DNA of 64,000 bases from Voacanga thouarsii. Its lineage: Eukaryota; Streptophyta; Magnoliopsida; Gentianales; Apocynaceae. Under the pieces are notes generated by a model. That model saw only the letters and a list, made by a program, of their open reading frames with translations. It made no database searches and had not been told where the DNA came from. The position numbers and the translations under genes were made by a program. Where the stretch lies: NCBI GenBank assembly GCA_026120185.1, contig JANUWF010001729.1:434001-498000 (forward strand), given 5' to 3'. Of this stretch, positions 1 to 9,959 are shown piece after piece; the first letter of the stretch is position 1, and each line of letters starts with the position of its first letter.

Positions 1-235
1 TTATTTTTATTATTTTCTTACTTTATTTGGATTGGTTAAACAATGAAAGAAAATTGATAAGTGTGTACTTGTTCCTTTGAGGATCGATACTCGTTAATTC
101 CCTATACTATGCTTGCGATGCATATACTTGGTCACATGTCTATTTTGGAATTAATGTTTTAATTAAAAATTTATTAAGGGATGGATTTAAAATTGATGAT
201 TTTATATACTCAAAATTTACACATAAGTTTTCATG
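1..235 (+). repeat. 3' part of a Ty3-type LTR (fragment)
   Basis: This stretch matches, in the opposite orientation, the LTRs of the Ty3 element at 23737-31943. Shared landmarks are GTGTACTTGTTCCTTTGAGG, GATCGATACT, a run reading CCCTATACTATGCTTGCGAT and GGGATGGATTTAAA. The element continues beyond the left edge of the window. No primer-binding site follows the presumed LTR end near 230, so this is either a 3' LTR, a solo LTR or a truncated piece. The homology is seen by eye; the exact right end is uncertain. Confidence 0.6.
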
Positions 236-1074
236 TTTAAATTAGGCTACAAAATATGGGGTTGGATTGTAGAAATTTTCTAAAATGGAAAAAAAATTCT
301 TTTATTAGATTTTTGCATGTTATGTTTTGGATCTATTTTATAGTTCGATTTGTGAACATTTTAGGGGGAAAATATGGTGAAATTATAGGTTTTTATGCTC
401 TTTAAATTTGAAAAAAGATGGGATTAAAATGGGATGAAGGTTAGGAGTTATTACTTTTTTTCCCCCTTAATGCTAGTTTAAGACATATTTGAGTCGTTTT
501 GGTACAAAATTTTCTGGGAGTTAGCTGACCATGATTTTCAAGATTGGCTAATTTCATATGCATTCTGAACCATGTGTCTACAAAATTTGAGGTCAATCTG
601 ATATGTTTTCATCTAGTGTAATCCATCAATCCAAGTATGTTGAGAGTTGGAATTTTTGTACTTTATATTAGAAATAGAATAGTAATCTGCCTTTTGCACT
701 TATCAAGTTGCTTTCTGCTTACTTTGTGTGGATATTACCATTTTGGCTAAGCTGCTAGAGACTTTCCTTACTTGGGGACAAGCGTATTTATATAGCTGTT
801 TTTGCACAGCTTTTACGAGAATGTGTGGGGACTGGTTGGAGGTGATTTACTGCTAAGAACCAGTGAAGCAGTACACAGGATTAGTTTGTTGTGTAGTATA
901 CATGTAGTGCTAATTAGACTAGGATGAATTAAATTGTATGGAAAAATAGCTAAATTTTCATTTCTTCAGTAAGTTTCTAGGCAAAATATGAACATTCTAA
1001 AGCTTCCAGATGCATGTTTTTGTGCTTCTATAGTGAAGTAGTACATTAGATTAGTCTTGATTTTGTGATGTGTC
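236..1074. other. Unassigned AT-rich sequence
   Basis: No open frame of useful length and no recognisable domain. A short motif is repeated about 170 bp apart (AGTGAAGCAGTACA near 863 and AGTGAAGTAGTACA near 1034, each followed by GATTAGT). The general texture resembles the interior of long plant LTRs, but I cannot assign a family. Copia-1 begins directly after it at 1075. Confidence 0.4.
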
Positions 1075-2525
1075 TGTTAGAATTCATGGACTTCTAAATA
1101 CGGAAAACATCCACGAATCCCTCCCGAGGACCCAAGTAAACGATTAAAAAGATCTAAGGTTTAAGAATTATCTCTGATTGCTGTAATCAAAATCCTTCGA
1201 TTCTGATTGCGCTGTTGTACGTTCAACCCGAACAATCACCAGACGCTGCAGTATGCAAACGTCCTCTATTGGATACACATCGCGAACTCACTCGATACCC
1301 GGGGAGTGCTTGCGCCTAGGGTTTGAGAGGTATTTTTTTTTTTTTTTTCTGGTAGAGAATGGCACGAATGTTCTCAATCGAAAAATTAGACTATTGAAAA
1401 GACGGCTAGGGTTTTCTTAAAAACCCCCGAACCTCTTAGAGTCCAACCATAATAATATCTTATCATATTCTAATTTAAATTCAAATTAAATTAAATCTGA
1501 TATGATAAGATTCTGCCATTATCTCGGTAATTTAACTAATTAATCTATTGAGTCAGATTCTTATAATCTGGACATCATCTAGATACATCGAACCTAGTCA
1601 CCAGAAAAATAACCTAACAAGTTCGCTTATTGTGTGACCCTATAGGTTCATTTAACATTGGCAGTGTGCCTAAATCATATTTAAATGGCCCACAAGTTAT
1701 AAGCGGTTTCTAGCAAAACATTATAACTATCTAGGTTAAATGAAGATTGGTGATATCTTTGAACCAAACCATAATTTTATATTTAGTCATTTTGTTACAC
1801 GATATCCAGATTAAGCATAAGGCACGGAGCATGTCATCCTTATTAAGCTTAATCAATTATTTCTTGATTTCATAGTAGACTGTTCAAACAAATGATATCA
1901 TTATCTTAGATTGATATATTTGAGCATGGCCATGCATTTTTAACAGTCTAACTTATCAAGGGGCCTATGGATATCTCTCCCATAACTGTGAGGGATAAAT
2001 TCCTTCACAATCAATCATATTCCTCTCCTTGATTTATTCTATATCCAACAGTAGTCTAATTTATTATTTGGTTAAAGACAACTTTAGACAATGTCAAAAT
2101 ATAGAATTTATCAAGTAGGAAACTATGATGAATTTAGGTCGAAGGACTTTCAATATTATTATGGCTAGAAAGTACTTATGACATATTCCATGAAGTACTC
2201 TCACAGTGGGTCATGTCCAATACAATGTTCTCTAACATTTATTTATGTCTTGACTCGATATCACAAATATCCATGGCCAGTAAAACATAGCCATCAAGTC
2301 ACAAACATACTAATCTTAATTTATTATTATTCCAATAATAATAATCGATCAGGGACAGTTTTAGAATAGTCATTGTATTCATTGTAGGGTTTTACTATCA
2401 AGTCACGTATTTGATGACCAACAAAACAAAACTCACTATTCATGGAAAGGAAAGCCTCATATTATTATATAAAACATAATGACAATAGTATAAGTACAAA
2501 TTGACTCTAGGGCATATCCCCAACA
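1075..2525 (-). repeat. Copia-1 3' LTR
   Basis: The 1451-bp repeat runs TGTTAG...CAACA on the plus strand, which is TGTTGGGGATATGCCCTAGA...CTAACA in element sense. It repeats at 8042-8912, where the far part is missing. The polypurine stretch GTGGGAGAC (minus strand, 2526-2534) sits directly against it. The 5 bp outside the LTR are GTGTC; the matching target duplication cannot be tested because the other LTR is broken. Confidence 0.92.
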
Positions 2526-2539
2526 GTCTCCCACTTGCA

Positions 2540-3366
2540 CTAAGACCAATTTGGCATAAGCCGTAATCCCATTAATCTGGCATGACTATCATGTTTAGAC
2601 GATGGGAGAGGCTTTGTCAGTGGATCTGCAACATTGTCATCAGTTGGTACCTTGCATACATTGACATCTCCTCTATCAACAATTTCTCAAATGAGATAAA
2701 AATGTCTAAGTATATGTTTGGATCGCTGATGTGATCTTGGTTCCTTAGCTTATGCAATGGCTCAATTGTTGTCACAATAGAGATCCACTGGGTTCACAAT
2801 ACTAGGAACTACATCTAGTTCTGTAATGAACTTTTTAATCCAAACCGCTTCTTTAGCTGCAGTTGAGGCAGCTACATACTCAGCTTCTGTAGTAGAATCG
2901 GCCACGGTGTCTTGCTTTGAACTTTTCCAGCTTACAGCACCTCCATTCAAACAAAATAGAAAACCTGATTGCGATCTATAATCATCTATGTCGGATTGAA
3001 AACTAGCATCAGTGTAACCATTTACAACTAGCTCACCTTTTTGTCCTCCATAAACTAAGAACATATTTTTAGTTCTTCTTAAGTACTTCAGTATGTTCTT
3101 GACAACAGTCTAGTGTGTCTCTCCAGGATTTGACTGGAACCTGCTCATCATGCTCAATGCATATGATACATCGGGTCGAGTACATAACATGGCATACATG
3201 ATAGACCCATAGCGGAAGCGTATGGTATTTTGTTCATGCGCTCTTCTTCATCCTTCGTAGAAGGACTTTGAGTTTTGCTTAGCTTAATGCCATGTGACAT
3301 TGGCAAGAATCCTCTCTTAGAGTCTTGCATACTGAACCTTTTCAGTACCTTGTCAACGTATGCACT
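2540..3366 (-). pseudogene. Copia-1 RNase H domain (3' end of pol)
   Basis: This is the last domain of the Copia polyprotein, which degrades RNA in the RNA-DNA hybrid during reverse transcription. The open stretch at 2762-3064 shows the three acidic sites in order: Asp in GYTDASF, Glu in TTEAEY and Asp in YCDNN. The frame resumes through a tail with the family motif PLTKPLP and stops at 2540, just before the polypurine tract and 3' LTR. Between RT and this segment (about 3065-3366) the frame is broken by stops and a shift. Domain identity is clear; it is not functional as it stands. Confidence 0.88.
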
Positions 3367-4127
3367 TTAACTTAGTCCAATTAACTTTCTAGATCTATCT
3401 CTATAGATCCTTATACCTAAAATGTAGGCAGCTTCACCTAATTCTTTCATTGAGAAACAATTTCCCAACCATGTCTTTACACTTTGTAGAGTTGGGATGT
3501 CGTTTCCAATGAGTAAGATATCATCAACATAAAGTACCAAAAAGACTATTGCATTCCCACTTGTTTTCTTATAGACACAAGGCTCATCTTCATTTTTTGA
3601 TAAAGTTAAATTCTTTAATTGCTTCATCAAAACGAAGATTCCAGCTTCGAGATGTTTGCTTCAATCCATAAATGGATCTTTGAAGCTTGCACACTTTATT
3701 AGAATTCAAAGGATCATCAAAACCCTCAGGTTGTGTCATGTACACATCTTTGAGTAAGTTTCCATTAAGAAACGCGGTTTTGACATCCATTTGACAAATT
3801 TCATAGTCATAATATGCTGCTATGGCAAGAAGAATTCTGATAGATTTAAGCATTACAACTGGTGAAAAGGTTTCATCATAGTCTATACCATGAGTTTGTC
3901 TATAACCTTTTGCTACCAGTCGTGCTTTGTAAGTATGCACATTTCCCTCCATGTCTGTTTTCTTTTTGAAAACCCATTTACACCCAATGGTTTTTGAACC
4001 TTTAGGTGGGTTAACCAAAGTTCAAACTTGGTTATCATACATGGATTGCATCTCAGACTTCATAGCCTCTAACCATTTTCCAGAGTCAGAACTCTTAATG
4101 GCTTCTTGATAGGAAGTGGGCTCATCA
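3367..4127 (-). pseudogene. Copia-1 reverse transcriptase domain
   Basis: RT copies the element RNA into DNA in the virus-like particle. The N-terminal part is 3590-4018 (motifs GCKWVFKKK, KARLVAKGY, DYDETFSPV, MDVKTAFLNG, then GLKQTSRSWN). The second part is 3367-3630 and carries the catalytic YVDD box at 3520-3531 and the family motif YILGIRIYRDRS. The two overlap in different frames: a run of A residues near 3597 has gained or lost a base. Upstream, a Trp codon has become TGA next to 4019 and a one-base shift near 4135 separates RT from integrase. The active site is intact but the reading frame is not. Confidence 0.92.
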
Positions 4128-5234
4128 TTAACCATAAAGCTCCACATTGTGATTGTCAGTGATGAGAAATCCATATCTCTCAGGTTGTTGACGAACCCTA
4201 TCAGATCTTTGAGGTCCTTGTTCTATAGATGTAGGCTCATCTTGGACTTGTGAGCCATCTAATCGAGATTCATTATTTGGTTCAGGCACTAATTGTGGCT
4301 CTTGAATCTCATCTTGATAAGGTTCAAGCACTAATTGTGGTCCTTGAATCTCATCAAGATGTATTTTACTCCCACTGATTCTTTTGGAAATAAATTCCTT
4401 TTCAAGAAAGAATCCATTTCGAGCAACAATTACTCTATTTTCTTTTGGGAGATAAAATTGATATCCTTTAGTTTCTTTAGGATACCCCACAAATATGCAT
4501 TTATCCGATTTAGGTGCAAGTTTATCAGATAATAAACGATTTACATAAACTTCACAACCCCAAATCTTCAGAAATAACAAACTAGGTTGTCTCCCAGTCC
4601 ATATCTCATATGGCATTTTCTGAACCAATTTAGATGGAACTTGATTTAGTATGAATGCAGCAGTCTCTAGGGCATAACCCCAAAAGGAGATTGAAAGATC
4701 AGTTTGATACATCATTGATCGAACCATATCTAATAAAGTCCGATTTCTCCGTTCAGATACACCATTCCATTGAGGTGTTCCTGGTGGAGTTAATTGGGAA
4801 ATAATTCCACAATGTTTAAGATGCTCGTCAAACTCGTGACTTAAGTATTCACCACCTCGATCCGATCGAAGTATTTTGATACTTTTGCCAAGTTGAATTT
4901 GTACTTCATTTTGAAATTCTTTGAATTTCTGGAACGATTCAGATTTGTGTTTCATCAGATACAGGTAGCCATATCTGCTGAAATCATCTGCAAATGTAAT
5001 GAAGTACTGAAATCCTCCTCTAGCAAGTGAATTCATTGGTCCACATACATCAGTATGTATTACGCCCAATAAATCAGTTGCCCTTTCATTTTGTCTCTTG
5101 AAATGCGCTTTAGTCATTTTGCCTAATAAACAAGAATCACATGTTTTGTAAGATTCTAAATCAAACGATTTTAGAAGCCCATCATTATGAAGCTTTGTTA
5201 TGCGTTTCTCATTTATATGGCCCAAACGACAATG
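4128..5234 (-). pseudogene. Copia-1 integrase
   Basis: Integrase joins the cDNA to a chromosomal target. The open frame of 365 codons starts at 5225 but is in frame with the protease ORF; only a TAG at 5235-5237 separates them, where a Trp would be expected in related copies (TGG to TAG). The N-terminal zinc-binding pattern HH-CC is visible (GHINEKRITKLH, then CDSC). The catalytic triad is complete: Asp in IHTDVCGP, Asp in RSDRGGEY, and Glu in GVSERRN 36 residues after the second Asp. The C-terminal part holds the family motif DKCIFVGYPKETKGY. Of the four Copia copies this has the best preserved integrase. Confidence 0.93.
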
Positions 5235-5744
5235 CTAGAAGTAAGTCTGATTTAAATAATTGGATTTCAATCTCTTAGTATTTATATTATAGATAGACAT
5301 GTCTGAAGATCCACGAAGATTTAGAATATAAAACCCATTCGATAATGAAGCATCTCCATAAAAAATGCCGTTTTTATTAATGGAGCAAATGTTATTCCTA
5401 ATAACAAATTCAAAACCTTCTAAATCCAAACAAGAAACTGAAATAATATTCCTACTCATAGCAGGAACATAAAAACAATTGTTCAGTTCTAAAACAAGCC
5501 CACTGGGCAAAATTAATTCAAAAGTTCCTACAGCTACTGCTGCAACTTTTGCTCCATTCGCAACTCGTAGGTCCACCTCGCCTTTTGCCAAGGCTCTACT
5601 CCTTTTTAGACCCTGCACATTTACACAAATGTGAGATCCACAACCGGTATCCAATACCCATGAATCAGAAGTAGATAAATTAATTTCAATAATATAAACA
5701 CCTGAAGCGGCAATGTCACTGTCATTCTTTTTCTTTGCTTCCAA
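5235..5744 (-). pseudogene. Copia-1 protease and pre-integrase region
   Basis: The aspartic protease processes the Copia polyprotein. The reading frame has SWVLDTGCGSHIC, the Copia protease signature with the catalytic Asp in the D-T-G triplet. It continues through the gag-pre-integrase region (motifs GLVLELNNCFYVPAMSRNII and NGFYIL). The first residues, up to about 5760, belong to the gag zinc-knuckle tail in this frame: the coding sequence CHHCGEQGHW...C lies at about 5745-5800 in this frame, not in the gag frame, showing a frameshift near 5856. Ends at an in-frame TAG before integrase. Confidence 0.9.
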
Positions 5745-6544
5745 ATAGAGCTTGCAATTTCTTAACCAATGTCCTTGTTCTCCACAATGGTGGCAAGCTC
5801 CCTCATTTGGTGTTTTGGCCTTAGGTTTGGGCTTGAACTTGACTTTGCCTTGTCCTTACCCTTACTAGCCATGACCTTGCCCTTTTGGTTGTTCTTTTTG
5901 CCTTTCCCTTTTTGAACCATTAGAACACTAGGAGTATTCTTCTTAATGTTCAGTTCAGCTTGTTTTAGCATGCCATGCAATTCAGTAATGGATTTCTCCA
6001 TATTATGCATGTTAAAATTCATAACAAACTGGTCATACTCAGCAGGTAAAGTGCCCAAGATCAAATCCGTGGCCATGTCATGATTAACAGGAGCACCAAG
6101 CTTATCAAGATGATCTAGATAGCCCTTCATTTTAAGGACAAGAGCACTTACCGAGGTGCCAGAAACCATCTTACATGCATTTAACGCCTTATAAGTTTCA
6201 AATCTCTCTTGTCGTGCTTGCTCTTGGAACATTTCCTTGAGATGCACAATCATGTCATATGCCTTTGCTTCTTCAAACTGTTTTTGAAGTTCAGAGTTCA
6301 TGGTTGCTAGTATGAGGCAAGTAACATCGTTGGAGTCATCTTTGTGCTTACTATAAGCATCTTTTTCAGCTTTTGAGGCGTTATTTGCTGGAGCAGGGGG
6401 AATAGGATTTTCAAGAATATAGGGCCTTTTTTCTTGCTTAAGAACAATTCTTAAGTTTCGTGCCCAATCAAGAAAGTTAGTCCCACTAAGCTTGTCTTTC
6501 TCAAGCACAGATCGCAATGAATTATTCCAACTGTTTGTTGCCAT
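5745..6544 (-). pseudogene. Copia-1 gag
   Basis: Gag is the particle-forming and RNA-binding protein. The ORF of 260 codons starts with ATG at 6544, about 1.5 kb after the primer site. It shows the usual Copia gag features: LSGTNFLDWARNLRIVLKQE near residue 19-38, the region around LILATMNSELQKQFE, and a lysine-rich tail. The CX2CX4HX4C zinc knuckle is present in the DNA but one frame away (about 5770-5800), so a single-base change near 5856 has cut it off from gag and replaced it by an out-of-frame tail. The start is chosen because the next upstream sequence is AT-rich leader without an open frame. Confidence 0.9.
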
Positions 6545-8028
6545 TATCTACATACAAAAATATGCAAAGTAATTAATTTTTGAGACTCTAACGAAAAACT
6601 CCCACTAAAAGCATTTAAACTTTTTGAAACTTCAACATTTTGATGCTTCGTAGTGGGAAAAATATTTTATTTTAATCATAAGTAAGCTTTGACTTTAATC
6701 TTATAATTAAATAAAACTCTAATTTTAAATGAGATAGACATCAAATGTCCCGGCTAAAAATATCTCTTAAAATGCCCTAGGCCCAAAACCATTTTGATAG
6801 CCCAATTAAGTCAAACCATATCAAACATATGGAAAACTATTTTCCATCTTATCTCACTCAGATAATCAAAAGCATCCTACTTTGGTAGGAATGACCATAT
6901 GATGATCCAAGTAATAACAAGTGTTTGATTTTGGAAAGCATTTAACACTTAAATTTTTTTTCTTTTTTTTTAAAAAAAAAATTGATTGTAGTAAGCAGGA
7001 AATAAACATATCAAATATGCATGCAAGATATAAATAAAAGTGACATAGCATGGCCCATAACCTATGTTGATCATCACGAGCAAAGTGAAGATCAAGGTGG
7101 TCAATCTAGGTATATGAACTCCTTAAGCATTCTCTAATGCCTTGAGCATACTCCTCCTTGGATGTAAATGTCAGCTGCCGTCTTCTTTTACATTGGATAG
7201 TAAAATTAAAATAATTCCTATTCTAGGAAAGCAGTACAAATTTACAACAATGAAAAACAACACGCAGGCCGTATTTAAAAATTACAACTTAAAACAACCA
7301 TAATGTAACCAGCCAATCACATTGGGATAAAACGGGCCATGCTATGCACTATTCAAAATAATCCACAACTACAACAAAAACACTGACGAATAACACACAA
7401 CGAACAGTTAGTTGGGGTTCCAAGGGGCAACGCCCCTGGCGAGGTCAAGGGGCAGCGCCCCTGTGGGGTCCAAGGGGCAGTGCCCCTGGCGGAGGTCCCG
7501 CTGGCCGGTCAGCGGGTGGGGGTCAAGGGGGCAGCGTCCCTTGCGGGGGTCTTCGGGGGCAGCGCCCCCGGAAGGAAAAACGATTTTTTCTTCTCTCATT
7601 GAATGAGATTTTGCCTTCCGATATCCGAATATTAATCAAATTAAAGTTCGGACCCCTTAGTAACCATCCCGTGAAAATTCATATTACAGACAATATGCGT
7701 TCTTTTAATCATATTTATACAGATAACATATTATCATGGCCGATTAATAAAAAATAATTCGCAAATATAGAACGACGGATAGCATGCTTACGATACCATA
7801 TCATATTAAAACAGACCAATTTACAGACAATCTGCAACTAATCTGGTCTGATCAGGTGACTAAGATGCACATATTAAACCTAATTCAGGCAGTCTGCATG
7901 CTAAGTATTCTAAAATCATAATCATGCGAACATGCTAATACATACCGTTTAAATTCATATATACATATCATACATGTATTCAACAATACGATTAACACAA
8001 ATGAATCAACCTAATCGTTTAGCAAGTT
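6545..8028 (-). other. Copia-1 leader (5' untranslated region)
   Basis: About 1.48 kb between the primer site and gag without a convincing ORF. It holds a cluster of GC-rich palindromes (7421-7573) and the motif CACGCAGGCCGTATTT (plus-strand reading, 7261-7276), also found in the leaders of Copia-3 and Copia-4. Short open frames across the GC-rich cluster on both strands reflect base composition, not genes. Leaders of LTR retrotransposons normally hold the packaging and dimerisation signals; which bases do so here is not known. Confidence 0.8.
7421..7573. repeat. Cluster of GC-rich palindromic repeats in Copia-1 leader
   Basis: Five related self-complementary units sit in otherwise AT-rich DNA: AAGGGGCAACGCCCCT (7422-7437), AAGGGGCAGCGCCCCT (7447-7462), AAGGGGCAGTGCCCCT (7472-7487), AAGGGGGCAGCGTCCCTT (7525-7542) and CGGGGGCAGCGCCCCCGG (7554-7571). 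The first three are spaced exactly 25 bp apart. Each can form a stem with a short loop in RNA or DNA. Function unknown. Confidence 0.85.
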
Positions 8029-8040
8029 GCTCTGATACCA
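8029..8040 (-). other. Copia-1 primer-binding site (initiator tRNA-Met)
   Basis: The minus-strand sequence TGGTATCAGAGC lies one base inside the 5' LTR. This is the usual plant Copia primer site, complementary to the 3' end of initiator tRNA-Met, where minus-strand DNA synthesis begins. The same 12 bases occur at 44861-44872 and 58764-58775. Confidence 0.95.
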
Positions 8041-8041
8041 C

Positions 8042-8912
8042 TGTTAGAATTCGTGGACTCTTAAACGCGGAAAACATCCACGAATCCCTCCCGAGGACCC
8101 AAGTAAACGATTAAAAAGATCTAAGGTTTAAGAATTACCTTTGATTGCTATAATCGAAATCCTTCGATTCTGTTTGCGCTGTTGTACGTTCAACCCGAAC
8201 AATCACCAGACGCTACAGTATGCGAACATCCTCTGTCGGATACACACCGCGAACTCACTCGATACCCAGGGAGTGCTAGCGCCTAGGGTTTGAGAGTTTT
8301 TTTTTTTTCTGGTAGAGAATGGCACGAATGTTCTCAACTGAAAAATTGGACTATTGAAAAGACGGCTAGGGTTTTCTTAAAAACCCCCGAACCTCTTAGA
8401 GTCCAACCCTAATAATATCTTATCATATTCTAATTTAAATTCAAATTAAATTAAAACTGATATGATAAGATTCTGTCATTATCTCAGTAATTTAACTAAT
8501 TAATCTACCGAGTCAGATTCTTATAATCTGGACATTATCCAGATACATCGAACCTGGTTACCAGAAAAATAACCTAACAAGTTCGCTTATTGTATGACCC
8601 TATAGGTTCATTTAACATTGGCAGTGTGCCTAAATCATATTTAAATGGCCCACAAGTTATAAGCGGTTTCTAGCAAAACATTATAACTATCTAGGTCAAA
8701 TGAAGATCGGTGATCTCTTTGAACTAAACCATAATTTTATATTTAGTCCTTTTGTCACACGATTTCCAGAATAAGCATAAGGCACGGAGCATGTCATCCT
8801 TATTAAGCTTAATCAATTATTTCTTGATTTCATAGTAGACTATTCAAACAAATGATATCAATATCTTCGATTGATATATTTGAGCACGGCCATGCATTTT
8901 TAACAGTCTAAC
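8042..8912 (-). repeat. Copia-1 5' LTR, truncated
   Basis: It matches 1075-1949 of the 3' LTR closely and then stops abruptly after TTAACAGTCTAAC at 8912. About 575 bp of the LTR are missing here, including its 5' end with any upstream promoter sequence. A reversed copy of part of the LTR follows at 8922-8991. Confidence 0.9.
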
Positions 8913-8990
8913 ATTATAACTGAGATATCCATGGGCCCCTTGATAAGTTAGACTGTTAAAAATGCATGGCCGTGCTCAAATATATCAATC
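8869..8990. repeat. 44-bp perfect inverted repeat at broken end of Copia-1 LTR
   Basis: Left arm 8869-8912 and right arm 8947-8990 are exact reverse complements over 44 bp, with a 34-bp spacer. Both arms carry GAGCACGGCC, while the 3' LTR has GAGCATGGCC at the same place, so the right arm was copied from this LTR and not from the other. The reversed copy also includes LTR sequence (about 8922-8946, matching 1952-1977) that is missing from the left side. Confidence 0.92.
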
Positions 8991-9689
8991 TAACTACTGA
9001 GATTCTCCCCAAACAAAAACTGAAGACACCACCAAGCTGGCTTTTGTAGCAAGAAATGATGTGTGCAACATAAATTGAACTCATAAAGTAGTCAACGCCA
9101 TCTCTGTCGAATCAACCTCCAAACCTCTAAAGTCGAAAAGCCCTTCTAAGAATTATTCTCCAACTAGTCTGTTAACTACTCCAGAAAATTCGTGAAAACC
9201 TCTAACTCTCAACTTAGCAACATAGAATGACCGCTATATACCCATCTATATTTGGACTTTTATAGTCCAAAATAGAAATATACAAAGTCAAGCATTGAAC
9301 CTCTTCCTCAGTCACTACTCATCACTAGCATCATCTTCAATCAAGCACAAAGCCACACTAATGCTGCAAAATACTTCTACACCACCATACACCTCTTTTT
9401 TGCCACCATTGTATGATTATTCAACTCTATGGCAGTTATTTCAACACCAAAAGACCTATTATAGTGCGAAAAAATTATTCATAGAATGTATTTTGATTCA
9501 TTATAATGAAACTTTGAAATAAGTGGTTTATCTTTTATCTTTGGCTTCTACCCATCCCTATTGAATATATTTCGTAATGATTTTCCTTGGTGATCCAATT
9601 TGCAGCCATGTTTGATTGCTTTTGTATAATATATTCCTAAAAACCATATATATGTTTTTGTTTTGCCCAAATTGCTTTTCTAGAAAATT
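8991..9689. other. Unassigned sequence before CACTA-1 transposase
   Basis: No domain seen. An open frame of 75 codons at 9295-9522 has no recognisable motif. One expects the 5' terminus of CACTA-1 (CACTACAAGAAA...) and copies of its CCGTGGCAA-type subterminal repeats here, but I find neither, so the left end of CACTA-1 appears to be lost, or the boundary is elsewhere in this stretch. Confidence 0.4.
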
Positions 9690-9695
9690 TGATTA

Positions 9696-9945
9696 GAGGA
9701 TAGGAGTTGGATGTATAAGCAGTATGCGACTGGTGGTAAAGAAATTACAACCGAATTTGTCAGGGGAGTCGATTAATTTCTTCAATATGCTTTATCAAGG
9801 GTAGTAACATCTACTAATCCTATTGAAGTTAGATGTTCTTGCACAAAGTGCAACAATTTGCATCATCATACTGCGGAGGAAATCAAATTGCATTTGCATA
9901 GAAAGGGATTTACCAAAGATTATTATAATTAGACATGTCATTGCG
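9696..9945 (+). pseudogene. CACTA-1 transposase-associated N-terminal domain
   Basis: The translation begins DRSWMYKQ and continues through a region with paired cysteines (CSCTKCNN), then LHLHRKGFTKDYYN and TCHCEEF. This is the transposase-associated domain found at the N terminus of plant CACTA transposases, with a zinc-finger-like Cys/His pattern. At least two in-frame stops break it: one after RGVD, replacing an expected residue, and one before TCHCEEF. It runs directly into the TNP2 part at 9960. Confidence 0.8.
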
Positions 9946-9959
9946 AAGAATTTCAAAAT

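Larger units (their letters stand above)
1075..8990 (-). mobile_element. Copia-1: nearly complete Ty1/Copia LTR retrotransposon
   Basis: Read on the minus strand, the order is 5' LTR (8042-8912, truncated), primer-binding site, a leader of about 1.5 kb, gag, protease, integrase, reverse transcriptase, RNase H, a polypurine stretch and the 3' LTR (1075-2525). Integrase before reverse transcriptase defines Copia. The two LTRs differ at about 15 of their first 200 bases, so the insertion is not very recent. Breaks visible: a frameshift before the gag zinc knuckle, one stop between protease and integrase, a frameshift and a stop between integrase and RT, and a frameshift at a run of six A in RT. 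It cannot make a full polyprotein. It is a different family from Copia-2, -3 and -4, whose LTR ends differ. Confidence 0.93.

Noticed and set aside
7408..7606. Overlapping open frames of 63-64 codons on both strands across the GC-rich block of the Copia-1 leader
   Set aside because: They arise because GC-rich palindromic repeats have few stop codons; the protein sequences are simple repeats of the array and have no start context or homology.
9295..9522. 75-codon open frame before the CACTA-1 transposase
   Set aside because: No recognisable motif, start context or partner, and a composition like the surrounding AT-rich DNA. I could not exclude a remnant exon but cannot support one.
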